A stretch of 64,000 nucleotides of DNA, from the NCBI GenBank assembly GCA_036785705.1, contig JAWUZG010000036.1, forward strand, positions 15,929,501 to 15,993,500, given 5' to 3'. Made by a program: the position numbers and the translations under genes. This document shows positions 1 through 10,698 of this stretch, one piece after another. The notes under the pieces were generated by a model that searched no databases, was not told the DNA's origin, and saw nothing but the letters and a program-made list of their open reading frames with translations. Positions within the stretch are counted from its first letter, which is position 1, and every line of letters begins with the position of its first letter. The DNA is from Acanthornis magna. Taxonomy: Eukaryota; Chordata; Aves; Passeriformes; Acanthizidae.

Positions 1-1499
1 TATCTGGAGAGGTTTGCTTATGGGAACTCCAGAGAACTTACAATAACATACATTTCATTCTTTGCTATGTGTGTCCAAATGTGAGGTCACTTGTTCAATT
101 ACTCCCCTATTCTTATTCTGTTGGGTAATGAGGGGAAAACAAAAGAGCATTTGCATTTGCTTATAGCACTGTATTTTTCCCCAAAGCTAACACAATGGCA
201 CTAGGCGGTTTTGCTCTCATGAAATGTACCAAGCCAACAAGAAAAAAACCAAAACCCCGTAACTGAATAGTTGTAAAATGTTATTGAAAGGATACATAAT
301 GGGTTCCAAGGGGCTTTATGGAATGGCTTTAGGAAAGCTTAATTCTTTAAAATTGTTTTTGAGGTGAACATGTATTTAATTATATTTCAATAGGGTTTAA
401 AGGCCTCCTGTTATTAGCATTGTTCAGTGAAAAGCTGCTATGTTTTTTCAAATGTACCCCTTAATTCAAATCTTTTCCTGCAATTTCATTTCAAGAGGGA
501 AACTGTTTTTAAATGCTGATTACTATTTCTGTGAATCTCAGGCAGGTAAAATAACAAGTTATTGGAATAATTTAATTCTGATGACCTATTGGCTAAAAAG
601 CTTTAAATGACAGTGATTGCAAAGTGGTGCAATTAGCCTGAATAAAGACTACAGATTGTCCTTCCAGGTTCTCTGAAAATGGTACAGCAAGTCTGGTTGA
701 AGCAGGATGTCATAACAAATGTGTGTGGTGTAGTAGCTGGAGCCTGCTGGAAGGATATAGGGAAGAGGGATGCAGCAAAAGGATCCACTGTGAGTTGTGA
801 AGGAGTAGGGCGCTGGGCTCCCTCATTTCTCTATTACCAAAATGACCAAATCCAGGCTGCATTTAGCTCTCACTGTCCTCTGTTTCCAGTGCTGCACTGT
901 CTTGGCTCCATTCCGCAATCTGACCTGACCCAAAATATTTGTGGTGTTGTATAACATGACATTCAAAAATTGGCCCTTGGCTTATTAAATAAAAAAGAGC
1001 AATATAGCATGGGAAGAAAAAAGAATAGGGAAACATCTCTAAAGTCCCAATGGTCTTTTGTTACTGCCTGCCTAAGAGCAAGCTTGCTTACCTGTATGCT
1101 AAATAACAGTTTTTCTCTTATCTTATGCACTAACCAATCCTGACATCACATCTAGTGGAAACAAAAGTTGCATACCTATAATCTCACTGTATGAATATAA
1201 AAGGTTGACTTCTAATTTATTAGCTAGGCTCCCTCCAGGCCAGCACACAGCTGGGTTGTCTCGGTTATGCCATAAGAAGGTTGCTGAAGCAAACCCCTAG
1301 GCTAAATCTGTGAATGTTCAGCATACTTGTCTGGCTTTTGTAAGGAGGATTAGCATGTCCAGTTGAGAAACATTACCTGTTGCTCAGTCTCAGGCAACAG
1401 TCACAGAGTCAGTCCAACATATGCTTGACTTCCCTTCTGATATTCATCTATAAAGAGTATTGGTTGTTGTAAAATCTTACTGCAGGAGGTTCCCTTCTG
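1..1499. other. Unassigned unique AT-rich DNA
   Basis: I recognise no gene or repeat here. Short open frames such as 679-954 (+) have no familiar motif, no coding-like context and a length expected by chance. The stretch is AT-rich and CpG-poor, typical of intergenic or intronic bird DNA. Confidence 0.6.
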
Positions 1500-1529
1500 A
1501 AAAAAAAAAAAAAAAAAAGAAAAAAAAAA
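1500..1529. repeat. Poly-A tract
   Basis: Nineteen A, one G, then ten A. It could be a simple homopolymer or the eroded tail of a retrocopied sequence read on the plus strand. I see no recognisable retrocopy immediately upstream, so the simple-repeat reading is preferred. Confidence 0.8.
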
Positions 1530-2722
1530 GAGTTCTTGACAGGAATTGTTAAAAGATGGTTTCCCAACCTCAAGTATGTTGCTGCTTTGGCTCAGCTGCT
1601 CTGCCCACTTTAGCAGAGGCTCTGACCCTGGAGATTTTCCAGTGCAATTGCCAAAGCAATTTGAGAATGGAATATTTTGCAAATGTTTGGTGACAGTTTG
1701 AGGGTTTTTTGTAAGAACATAAACTAGCACTTTTTCTTTGAATTAATGGCTACTGTGCTTGTTGTATCTTTACTGTTAATTCAACTAGCTCCTTAAGAGT
1801 ACTTTGTACTTGCAGAATGTGTATATAATTTATTATTGCCCCTGTCCAGAGGCATGCACAGAGTATATCAGATATGTACAACACAATGAGGACAAAGTGA
1901 ACAATGAAAAGTTAAAATTATGCAGCTTACAATTGTGACTGTTGCATCAGTCATAAGACTTTTGTCAGTTCATACAGTTTGCCATATTAGCCAAGAAATG
2001 GAAACTGAGTTGACAAGCCAAGTGGAAAGATGCACACTCTGAGATGTGAAGCAAAAGCTCTTTTTACTGTAACTTTAATCTTTGAGCTATTCTTCATTTG
2101 TGGCTAGCTTGTTGCAAGTTTTAAGATACCTAGGCCCCACATCCGCCTAATTTTACTCAGCTTCAGTTGCCTCTTACGGCCAGAATTTGGTATGGAAAAA
2201 TAATTCACCTTTATTTATTGACTGCAGTGGTGTATTTTATTTTTGATCACCTTTTTTTAGCCAAACTAATTCAACCATAAACAAGACATCCTGGCCAGGT
2301 CTTGGGAAAACCAAAGAGAAATCTGGGGCTCACATCTTTCTCTCAGGCTGTTTTTTTCCCCCAGGCTGCTAAAGACCTTCCTTTGCATCTTGCAGATATG
2401 TACTATGTTCCTCTGATATCAGGAGATGTGTCTGAATCTCCTATTAGGGCAGTTTGGGACAGAGCAGTTAGCGTGTTAGTACCATAAGTAGAAGCCGAGA
2501 AGATAAGGTGCTAACGAGTATGTCTGAAACACCGATATCTGGATAGCCATGGAGCCAACCAAGGATTGTTGGTATTATATGCCAAGAGTAGGAACAAGAT
2601 GTGACTGTAGAAAGGGGCCAAGGGGCCATGCAGACCTAGGGCAGCACTTTTCTGGGGCAAACATATTCGTTCCAATCCCTGCAGATAAGCACAAAACAGT
2701 ACAGCGCAAGCACAGGAATCTG
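1530..2722. other. Unassigned unique DNA
   Basis: No gene or known repeat is recognised between the poly-A tract and the polypyrimidine tract. Open frames are short and overlap on both strands, as expected by chance. Confidence 0.6.
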
Positions 2723-3289
2723 TTCCTTTTTTCCTTTTTTCCTTTTTTCCTCCTTTCCTTCCTTCCTTCCTTCCTTCCTTCCTTCCTTCCTTCCTTCCTT
2801 CCTTCCTTCCTTCCTTCCTTCCTTCCTTCCTTCCTCCCTTCCTCCCTTCCTCCCTTCCTCCCTTCCTCCCTTCCTCCCTTCCTCCTTCCTCCCTTCCTCC
2901 CTTCCTCCCTTCCTCCCTTCCTCCCTTCCTTCCTTCCTTCCTTCCTTCCTTCCTTCCTTCCTTCCTTCCTTCCTTCCTTCCTTCCTTCCTTCCTTCCTTC
3001 CTTCCTTCCTTCCTTCCTTCCTTCCTTCCTTCCCTCCTTCCTCCCTCCCTCCCTCCCTCCCTCCCTCCCTCCCTCCCTCCCTCCCTCCCTGCCTCCCTCC
3101 CTCCCTCCCTCCCTCCCTCCCTCCCTCCCTCCCTCCCTCCCTCCCTTCCCTCCCTTCCTTCCCTCCCTCCCTCCCTCCCTTCCTTCCCTCCCTCCCTTCC
3201 TTCCCTTCCTTCCCTTCCCTTCCTTCCCTTCCCTTTCCTTCTTTCTTTCTTTCCCTCTTTCTCTTTCTCTTTCTCTTTCTCTTTCTCTT

Positions 3290-3320
<31 letters not shown>

Positions 3321-3362
3321 GCCCTTTTCTCTCTCTTTTTTCTTTCTCTTCCTCTCTCTCCC
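2723..3362. repeat. 640-bp polypyrimidine microsatellite block (CCTT/CCCT/TTTCTC)
   Basis: The plus strand is pyrimidine throughout except for two G (3091 and 3321). It is organised in blocks: TTTTTTCC units at the left edge, (TTCC)n to about 2834, an 8-mer CCCTTCCT block to about 2930, (TTCC)n again to about 3033, (CCCT)n from about 3047 to 3145, mixed CCCTT units to about 3240, then (TTTCTC)n and CT-rich sequence. Because units lack stop codons, it produces spurious 240-310 residue open frames on both strands (Pro/Leu/Ser-rich on plus, Lys/Arg/Glu/Gly-rich on minus). Those are not genes. Such homopurine-homopyrimidine mirror repeats can adopt triplex (H-DNA) structures, and length polymorphism or assembly error is likely. 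Confidence 0.97.
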
Positions 3363-6300
3363 ATTCTCTCTCCCCCTCTTTAATTCATGTCTTACCTTCT
3401 GTCTCTCCTCTTTCACTTTACCCTTTGATCAAAAATCCTCTGCTATGTACTTATACAGTAGGTAGACTAACATATCAATTTTAATGCTGGGTGTGCAATC
3501 TACTAATAAAGCTTTCTGTGGACCCTCTGACTTCTATAATTTCTTTGCGCCACAAGTGTATAAACCTTGAGTGCTTCCTTCCCCTTAAACATGGGACATC
3601 ACACCATCTTACTGACAAAGCATCCTGACTTTGGTAATGATATTTGACTGGAGTGACAGATTAAATAATTAACTAATTTATGTCCTTGTTCCTGGTGCGA
3701 AAGCTAGTCGTCAGCCATACATAACAAGAATCCACCCCCCCTTAAAAGTTCTTATTTTCCAATTTTTCCCTCTTGAACCCTCTTAGCATTTGAAAAGTTC
3801 TTGTGATTCACTTCTGAATACAATAGCCTCGTATTTGCCTACATCTTGATCATAATAGAGTTTGCTGGAGTGATTAAAGGATCCCTTCCTAGGATATTTG
3901 TAATCCTTGTGGTACAGACAACATTTTCATAAGTTCTCTTTCATCCTCTTTCCCATTATCTGTGGTGTCTGCAGCACTGAGATAATTTGCAAAAGATCAT
4001 CAAAATTGTCTCTGGTACAAAGGCACTATATGGCATTGGTAAAACATTCTTTGTCATCCCATAATTTCATGTTAATACTTTGGAAATTTTTGTTCCTGGA
4101 AACCAATATCCTCCTGCAGGGCAGATACTATCCCTGACATCAGGCAGAGTCCACAGTGCTTTATCAGTGACTCTTTGCACATGCACACATACCTGCTCTC
4201 TGAGCTAGCACACTTAATAGCACAGCTGAAAAATATTATAGAACATACTCCTTTTACACTGTTCAATTCAGGGTTCCTCACATTACAACAGTTACTAGGG
4301 TCAGGGTGCAAGGCAGCTCTCAAAACCTGAAGATCTGTCTGGGACACCCTTTCATCCCCAGCACTCAGTAAGGGGAGATCTCACTTACTGTGCTGATGCA
4401 AAATGATTTAATGTTCTCACAATCTTCACTGGTTTTATGTCACCCTTTGCTTTCAATTGAATGTAATGGAAGTGTGCACTGCTCTTCCTTCTGATCTCAT
4501 GGAAGCTGTTGGAATGCTGTTGTGCATCCTCTCTAGAAAGAAGAGGCTATCTTGGAGGGCTGGGAGCCTCACCCATGCAGCAGGGCTGCAACCTCTGCAG
4601 GAGCTTGGCTGTTTAGCATGGCTTTGGTAGCAGCAAAGTTTCCTGCTCTTCCGAAAAGCCAGTTATTTCTGATTAAATGTTAAGGGAGAAAACTGAATGC
4701 CTCAGAAACAAAATCACCTCCCAGAGCTGAATCTCCATGTTACTAAACCTCAGGGCATTATGTAAAATACCCGGGTTCTCTGTAGAGATGGACCAGCTTT
4801 GAGCTGCTCCTCTGTCCATTAACAGTCTCCTGGGCACAGCAGTCTGAGGAAGAGGAGAATGTTGTCTCTTAATGGCTGCATATCATTCATGCAGTGTACG
4901 AAAAGAATAGATTCCAATGAATAGATCCCAAGGCTATTAGACACTCTTTTCAGTTTATCATCTCTTATATCTTGGATCTACTCGTGTCCTCTGCCCCGAA
5001 GCCTCTTTTCTTACTGCTATAAAGAAATGAATATTTGCAGTCTGGTTTAGGTTTCTGATTTCTGTTAGCATGTACATGTGTGCAAACACTGTCATTTCAG
5101 TGTGGATCTTTTGTGGTTGTTCGCCATGTATATTTTGCACGCCAGCCAAAGGCTGTTTCCAGTAGATGGTAAGGAGTACTTAGTGGACAAGCACATTTCT
5201 AGGGCTAAACTCCATTAGTAGAATACTTCAGGTGCTTGATTCTATTTTTTGTGAAATCTCTGACTTGATATATGGTAATGTTTACATGAAAAGTAAAGCT
5301 ATTTCATTTTAAAAAGGAAGAAAAAAGAAAAGACTCTCACACTTGCATTATGTTCTGACCTGGCCTTTCATGCCTTACTGTGCTCTTCAGTCCCAGGCTG
5401 GCGCTGCTGATGCTGGGATATTTCCCATGGTGTGGGGCTGCTCCACTGCCACTGCTCCACCAGAGTGGGAAAGCATGGCCCCACACCTGCCAGCCCCACC
5501 TCCACTCCCCAGAAGAACCCCTACAGACCTTGCTGCACTCAGGGCTGGAACAGCCCAGAATTGTTCCTCGGTTTCTCAGAGTTGTCGTTGTAGGCCTTCA
5601 GGCTGTAATTTGGCATTGTTTTATATGTCTCTGGCCCTTGCCAGGTTTTCAGCTGTGCTATTTGACCCTGGGTTTCAGGAAGAAGTGTGTTTGCACAAGT
5701 GTGTGTGTATGTAGTCACAGGATGGTTTCCTCTGGACAGCACAGACCACATGGGAGGGTCAGCTGGTGCAGCTCACCTACTGCGTCTCAAAAACAACAGG
5801 TAATTTCAGCTGCGGCACTCTTTCAGATTTCCATTCTGAAGGCCAAGTTAAAACCTCAAAACAATATAAAACCTTTTAAAAGTTAAAGATTTACCCACCA
5901 CTGCATAAAAGCCTCAAGGGCTTAAGCCGGCGGTACTTTCTTACTGCTGCACAGATCACTCCAGCACAGCAGAGCACTGCAGTGAGAAAAAAGGCTCTGT
6001 AGCCTGAAGCAGCCTCCTGTCCAAGGCTGTAATTCAGTAGCACTGCAAGTGCAATGCAGAGACTGCTAGGGATAGCTGGAGCTAGGGGCTCCCAAAGTGC
6101 TTGCTCGCAGCAGGGTTGCACCATTAACCTCATCCATCCTAGCCCCAGAAGGTAAGAATTGTAACAAACACAGGCAAGTGGTTTAAAATCAGGTCCTGGG
6201 ATCTGTTCCCCTTGAAAACTACGTCTGGTTGAGTTGGCAGTGGAGTTGTATTGTCATGTTTCAAGTTAGCTTCAGGTTTATTTTATAGTGAGAAACACAG

Positions 6301-6596
6301 TTAAGTAAGATGGAGGTTCTGGGAAATATAGGTCCTAACTCATACACAGCCCAGTAAAACAGGTAGATGTAGACTGAACATTGTGTTTTATAGGCAGTAG
6401 GATAGGAATTAAAATGTACACGAGGAGAATTTTAGTGTTTTAGTAGTGAAATACCCTCATAAACTTAGCAGCTCTCTAAGTATATATTACGGTTAATAGG
6501 AGTTACGCATTTTCATATATATTTCCTTTAAATGACAGGTATTTCCTTCAGGTACTCTCTTCATGTATTATTCAGGCTTCAACAGCAGTGATTTTT
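3363..6596. other. Unassigned unique DNA
   Basis: No gene recognised. The part around 5340-5870 is more GC-rich and has overlapping open frames of up to 168 codons on plus, but they share no known motif and lie over each other in different frames, so I treat them as chance. A C-run flanked by A occurs near 3735. Confidence 0.55.
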
Positions 6597-6657
6597 AAAT
6601 AAAATTATAAATATATATATATTTATATTTATATATCTTTTATAAATATAAAATAAA
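6597..6657. repeat. AT-rich palindrome cluster
   Basis: Almost pure A/T. A perfect 22-bp palindrome of TATAAATATAT type spans 6606-6627. Overlapping it, a 12-bp inverted repeat (TTTATATTTATA at 6622-6633 and its complement at 6641-6652) has a 7-nt spacer. This is a candidate for cruciform extrusion or DNA unwinding. No gene function is implied. Confidence 0.85.
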
Positions 6658-7999
6658 CCTGAGTTGATTTTGTTGTTGGTAGTGGTGGTGGTTTTTAATT
6701 TTCCTTTCTATAAAAAATGACAGCTCAATAGAGCTAAAGATTAGCAAGAACCAAGGATTCTGTGGTTTGGATAGATGTAAGGACTGAACTTTGCTGCAAT
6801 CTGAGATTGTCAGATGTGTTCTTTTGGTTGTGGACTTTAGAGAAATGCAGTGAAAGCCACAAAGCTTAAATACTTCTTTTTATATTCATAGGCTCAAAGT
6901 ATCCGATCATTTTAGGCCTGACACTGAACACATAAGAAGTACAAATTTTAATCAAAACTTGCCACCATGTAAAGGGAAACCACTAGGCTTTACTTTTATA
7001 TATCTGCCTTTTCTATTAAATCTTCAGAAAAGACTGGGGATTTTTGGTTTCAAAAGTTCTTCAGTAGTAACTTGAGATAGTTCTAAAGAAATCCTAATTT
7101 TTTAAGAGGGTGTTGGACAATTGCCTTCTGAAAATAAATGGTTTCTGCAATGGTGAACACTGTTAATCTCTAGTTCCCCTTTAAAATATCTGCCAATAGA
7201 GAGAAAATAATCTTCAGCTTGGTTCTCTTTTTCTTATATTATCCATGGGCCAGATACTGTTCCTTCTAGCTTCTGTGTCAAAATGTCTGTGGACTTTTTG
7301 GCACTAAATTCAACCCACAATTTTGCAAGTTATCTGCAAGGGATCAGCATAATTTACAAAAATACCATGATTATTTAATGTGGGTTTTTTTCTATCCCTG
7401 GCTCAGTATGCAGCAATTTTGTTCTTTTGCCATTTTTTCTTCCCCAGTTGGTGTTCTGGAAGTCTAGCTAAGCGGCTTGTAATAATTTTCTCATTTATCA
7501 GTCATTTATTCCACTGCTTTCCTATCACTCCTGACCCCAATGAGTTGCTTACTTCACACTTTTGTTTTGAAAAATTGCTTTCTGCACAGTAAGACCAACC
7601 TCTCCTCATCTGTATTTCTGTAGAGATCATATCAGCATTGATTCAAGAAACCACGTATATTACAATAAAAGCTCAGGCTTATCTTTTCCAGTTCACCTGC
7701 TGACCAAAGGCTACTGAATGCTTTTCTGGGCTTTGAAGACACCAGCTCAAATTCTTCTTCCAAGGTCAAATGGTTACCTCAAAATCAGTATTTCATGGTA
7801 GTGTTATTATTTTGATGGAAGTTTAGTCCATCTTCCTGGTGAGCATATGTTAACTCTATGTGGTGTTTTAAGGCAGACGGAAATGCTTGGAATTCTTTAT
7901 CTTAGGAAACAAAAGTGGCAAACAAGAGTTACATTTATGAATCATGTCTTTTTTTCTCTATGGATCAGCTTTCACCCTTTATTCTTTGCATTCTCCCAG
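6658..7999. other. Unassigned unique DNA
   Basis: AT-rich with no recognisable gene or repeat. The right edge carries a pyrimidine-rich run ending in CAG at 7997-7999 that could act as a splice acceptor for the exon-like segment that follows. Confidence 0.55.
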
Positions 8000-8043
8000 G
8001 ATCCAAGTGTGATAGTGAATCGCACTCTTGCTATGATGCGAGA
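8000..8043 (+). other. Exon-like 44-bp segment (unproven)
   Basis: A strong pyrimidine-rich acceptor (CTTTATTCTTTGCATTCTCCCAG) precedes the segment, and a GTAAGT donor starts at 8044. Two frames are open: one reads DPSVIVNRTLAMMR and another SKCDSESHSCYDAR. I do not recognise either peptide. In the second frame the exon ends in phase 0, which is compatible with the exon-like segment at 10654-10698. Short exon-like cassettes of this kind occur often by chance in introns, so this is only a candidate. Confidence 0.2.
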
Positions 8044-8524
8044 GTAAGTGATTTGCATGGGATCTGGGAAATGTGGTAGATTAGGGAATTAAGTTTTAAA
8101 TAGGAAAAAACCAGGTAACCCTTGGTACAGGTTGTCCTCACTACATGGAGGGAGGGATGCCAGAGCAGGCAGAACTACAGCGTGGTTACAGGGCTGTGTT
8201 GATGGAGAGCTTGGGGTAATGGAGGGAGTCAGCAGGAGCAGGGTGTCTGATGGGGCTGCAGGGCTTGTGTTCTCATCCAAGCAGCTCAGCTCCTGAGAGC
8301 TTGTGGGAGCTTAAAGATTTTTTAGGACGTTATACATGAAATGGGAGAATTTTGGCTTTCGCATGAAAGCTGACAAGGAATTAAATAACTAGTATAAGTT
8401 GAATCAGTTGAAGTGGTTAGCAAAGTTCAAAACAAGGAGTTTGTAAGTTAAAAACTTAAGTTTGAAGACTCAGAGGTCATATAAAAGAGAAAACTTTATA
8501 AAATCATCTGAGTTCTTTTTGCAG
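8044..8524. other. Unassigned DNA upstream of the promoter-like block
   Basis: No gene recognised. It separates the exon-like segment from the 8.5-9.1 kb block that may be an LTR. Confidence 0.55.
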
Positions 8525-9130
8525 GTTGTGCTTGAAAAGAGACAAAAGCCCTCACCCCGTGCTGAGGCTAAAATTAGCTCCTCTGACACTTGACACCATG
8601 GAAACATGAATTTTAATGAGAAAGTTTTCCCGCCTAAAACTCTGAGGGACACCCCCGCCTGGAGACAACGAGCCATTGGTCAAAAGCACCTTACATCACC
8701 CCAGGACTCCATCCAATGAACTGGACTTTAGAGGAACTCCACCAATCAGTTCCTGCCTGGGGGGTGGGACAGTGGGTGGTGCTGAGAGGGGCCAAGGCGG
8801 GTATAAAATGTCACACAGCCTCAGCACCCTGCTCCTTTTTGCCAGCAGAAGTTACAATTTCTGAGATTCTGCTCGGGACTAGCCCAGGCATAGCCCGGTG
8901 CTGGAAGAACTAGGCCAGCTTTCCAATCTTTCTCTTGCTTGGAATTGACCCCAAGCAAGCTCCAGCACTGTTGAGCTCCTTGTGTTTGGGTCATTTTGCC
9001 TCTTTTTTGTTGGCATTAAGTGTCTCTGATCACTGGGACCCGGATTTCTTTTATTATTTTATTCCTCCTGGTGTTGTGTGTTTTTAACAAATTTGAGTTT
9101 GGGGGGTTTTTTTGTAAAACAAAAGGAGTT
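8525..9130 (+). mobile_element. Possible solo LTR or old promoter-bearing element
   Basis: The block differs from its AT-rich surroundings. It has GC-rich U3-like sequence with three CCAAT-type motifs and a TATA box, then about 300 bp of mixed sequence ending in a T/G-rich stretch near 9060-9115, as an LTR R/U5 might. I could not define TG...CA termini or a target-site duplication, and I see no AATAAA. It could equally be a host promoter. No retroviral gene remnants flank it. Confidence 0.3.
8671..8835 (+). promoter_or_regulatory. TATA/CCAAT promoter-like array
   Basis: A TATAAAA box lies at 8802-8808. Upstream are an inverted CCAAT (ATTGG, 8675-8679) and two direct CCAAT motifs (8713-8717 and 8742-8746), and a G-rich run at 8759-8776 that resembles a GC box. 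Spacing between the CCAAT motifs is about 30-40 bp, the kind seen with NF-Y sites. A start site would be expected about 25-30 bp downstream of the TATA box, near 8830-8840. The order and orientation point rightward, but no coding sequence is recognised downstream. Confidence 0.45.
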
Positions 9131-10653
9131 GCCTCGTTTTTGACATAGGAGATGAGCAAAGTTTGGTGCTTTGGAAAGGTGTGGTTCTTCAGCCATCAGA
9201 AAGAAGAAGTATGGAAATGACCAGCGTCGCACGGCAGGGATTTAGGGAGACACTAGTTTTTGCTCTGACTGGCTGGTTAATTTCCAAGGGCACCTGTCAG
9301 ACCCAGGTGGCGCTTCAAGCCCAGGGCAATATTTGACACTAGCTGTTCCTTCTGAACATGTTTTGTATTCTGCCTTTCCACATGCTTGCTTTGTTTTCAT
9401 GAGGTTTTGTTTCAGCAGTGGCAATAACCAGCAGACATGCTTGAGCTTCAGCTCTGTGTGCAGGCCTTGTTGTTTGACGATGTTATCCACTGTTCCCCTA
9501 CACCAAGGATTAAGGCTATTAGTAAAACACCTACATTTAAATATTTCATCTAACTGTTCCAGTTCCTGCCTGCCATCTACGGATCTTGCTCAGGCCTCAT
9601 TCCTCTGTCAGTTGCCCCACGACCCATGCAAATGAGCGCAGCGTGAGTTTTCAATGCCCATCTATTTATGTTTGCTGAAGGAGGAGAAAATTCTGGTGTG
9701 GGACATGAATTTATATGTCTGTTCCACTACAAGGTCTGCCTTTCTCCATATTTCTGTTGGGACATTTGCCTGACTTAAGCTGCACTTCTGACACACACAA
9801 CAATTTTAACAGTTTCCCTTTCCTCTAGAGACAGCATAAAGTATCTCTAACTTTTTTATATTTTTTTTTAATTGTTGTTTTTAGCTTTGCCTATCCTTAA
9901 AAGACCTCATTCCCTTTTCTAAACATTTCAGGAAGAAACAGAATGTACTTCTGCTTTACAGATAGGAAGCAGAGGCAAAGCTACAGAGAGCAGCGCAGGG
10001 GTACAAATTCCATAAATCCTCTAAATATCTATACTTAAAAAATCGTTTTAGTTGATACTGAGAGTCCTACCTATCCTTTTATGTTCCAGTAGAAGCTGGA
10101 AGAATCTGTTTGGAATCTCTTTCTGCAGGAGGCTTCCGTTCTGGAAAACACAGGCTAGGTATACCTGGGGTTATGCAGGATTCTGTTCTGAATCAGATTG
10201 AAATTCTACTTCTGGACTTTGCTCTTCTGACTGTTCTGTCCAGAAAAGTAGTAACAGTAGCCTAAATTGTATATGCTTGGCAGATTGGATGCTTGAAGAT
10301 GGAGATTGGATCTGTGCATTTTGTGGGCCAGTGAAGTCCTTTCCGGAAAATGTAACCTTTGGTTTAAGATCAATTGCAGTTAATAATGCTTTTCCTTAAA
10401 AAATGCTAAACTGATTTCACATTAAAGCCCTTTTCTCTCTTTTAATCATCCTAGTAGGGTATTCTACTTGCCACAATTCTCTGAGAAAGAAACTTCTTCA
10501 GTTTCAGCTTTTAGGGCAGAGAAATAATTCTTAAGTCATGACGAGTAGGATGGTTGGGTTCTCTCAACCCTAGCCTGTGTTTATTATCAGTTTCTTGCCT
10601 TCCCAGTGCCCTCAAACTCTTTTCTAACTGCATGGATTACCTGTTCTTCCTAG
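9131..10653. other. Unassigned DNA with one perfect octamer motif
   Basis: No gene recognised. A perfect POU octamer ATGCAAAT lies at 9626-9633, followed by a locally CpG-containing stretch (GAGCGCAGCGTGAG), unusual in this CpG-poor window. Function is unknown. Confidence 0.45.
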
Positions 10654-10698
10654 GGGTGTCAGCTTGATGAGATCCATATGAGATCTGTTTTTGAAACA
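10654..10698 (+). other. Exon-like 45-bp segment (unproven)
   Basis: The acceptor CTGTTCTTCCTAG ends at 10653 and a GTGAGT donor starts at 10699. The 45-bp segment is open in phase 0 and reads GCQLDEIHMRSVFET; the other two frames have stops. It is phase-compatible with the 8000-8043 segment in its cysteine-containing frame. I do not recognise the peptide. A further acceptor/donor pair at about 10780-10804 would encode an immediate stop in that phase, which argues against a continuing coding gene. Confidence 0.17.

Noticed and set aside
2511..3484. Long open frames of 242-311 codons on both strands
   Set aside because: They are produced by the polypyrimidine repeat, which lacks stop codons in most frames; the products are pure Pro/Leu/Ser or Lys/Arg/Glu/Gly repeats.
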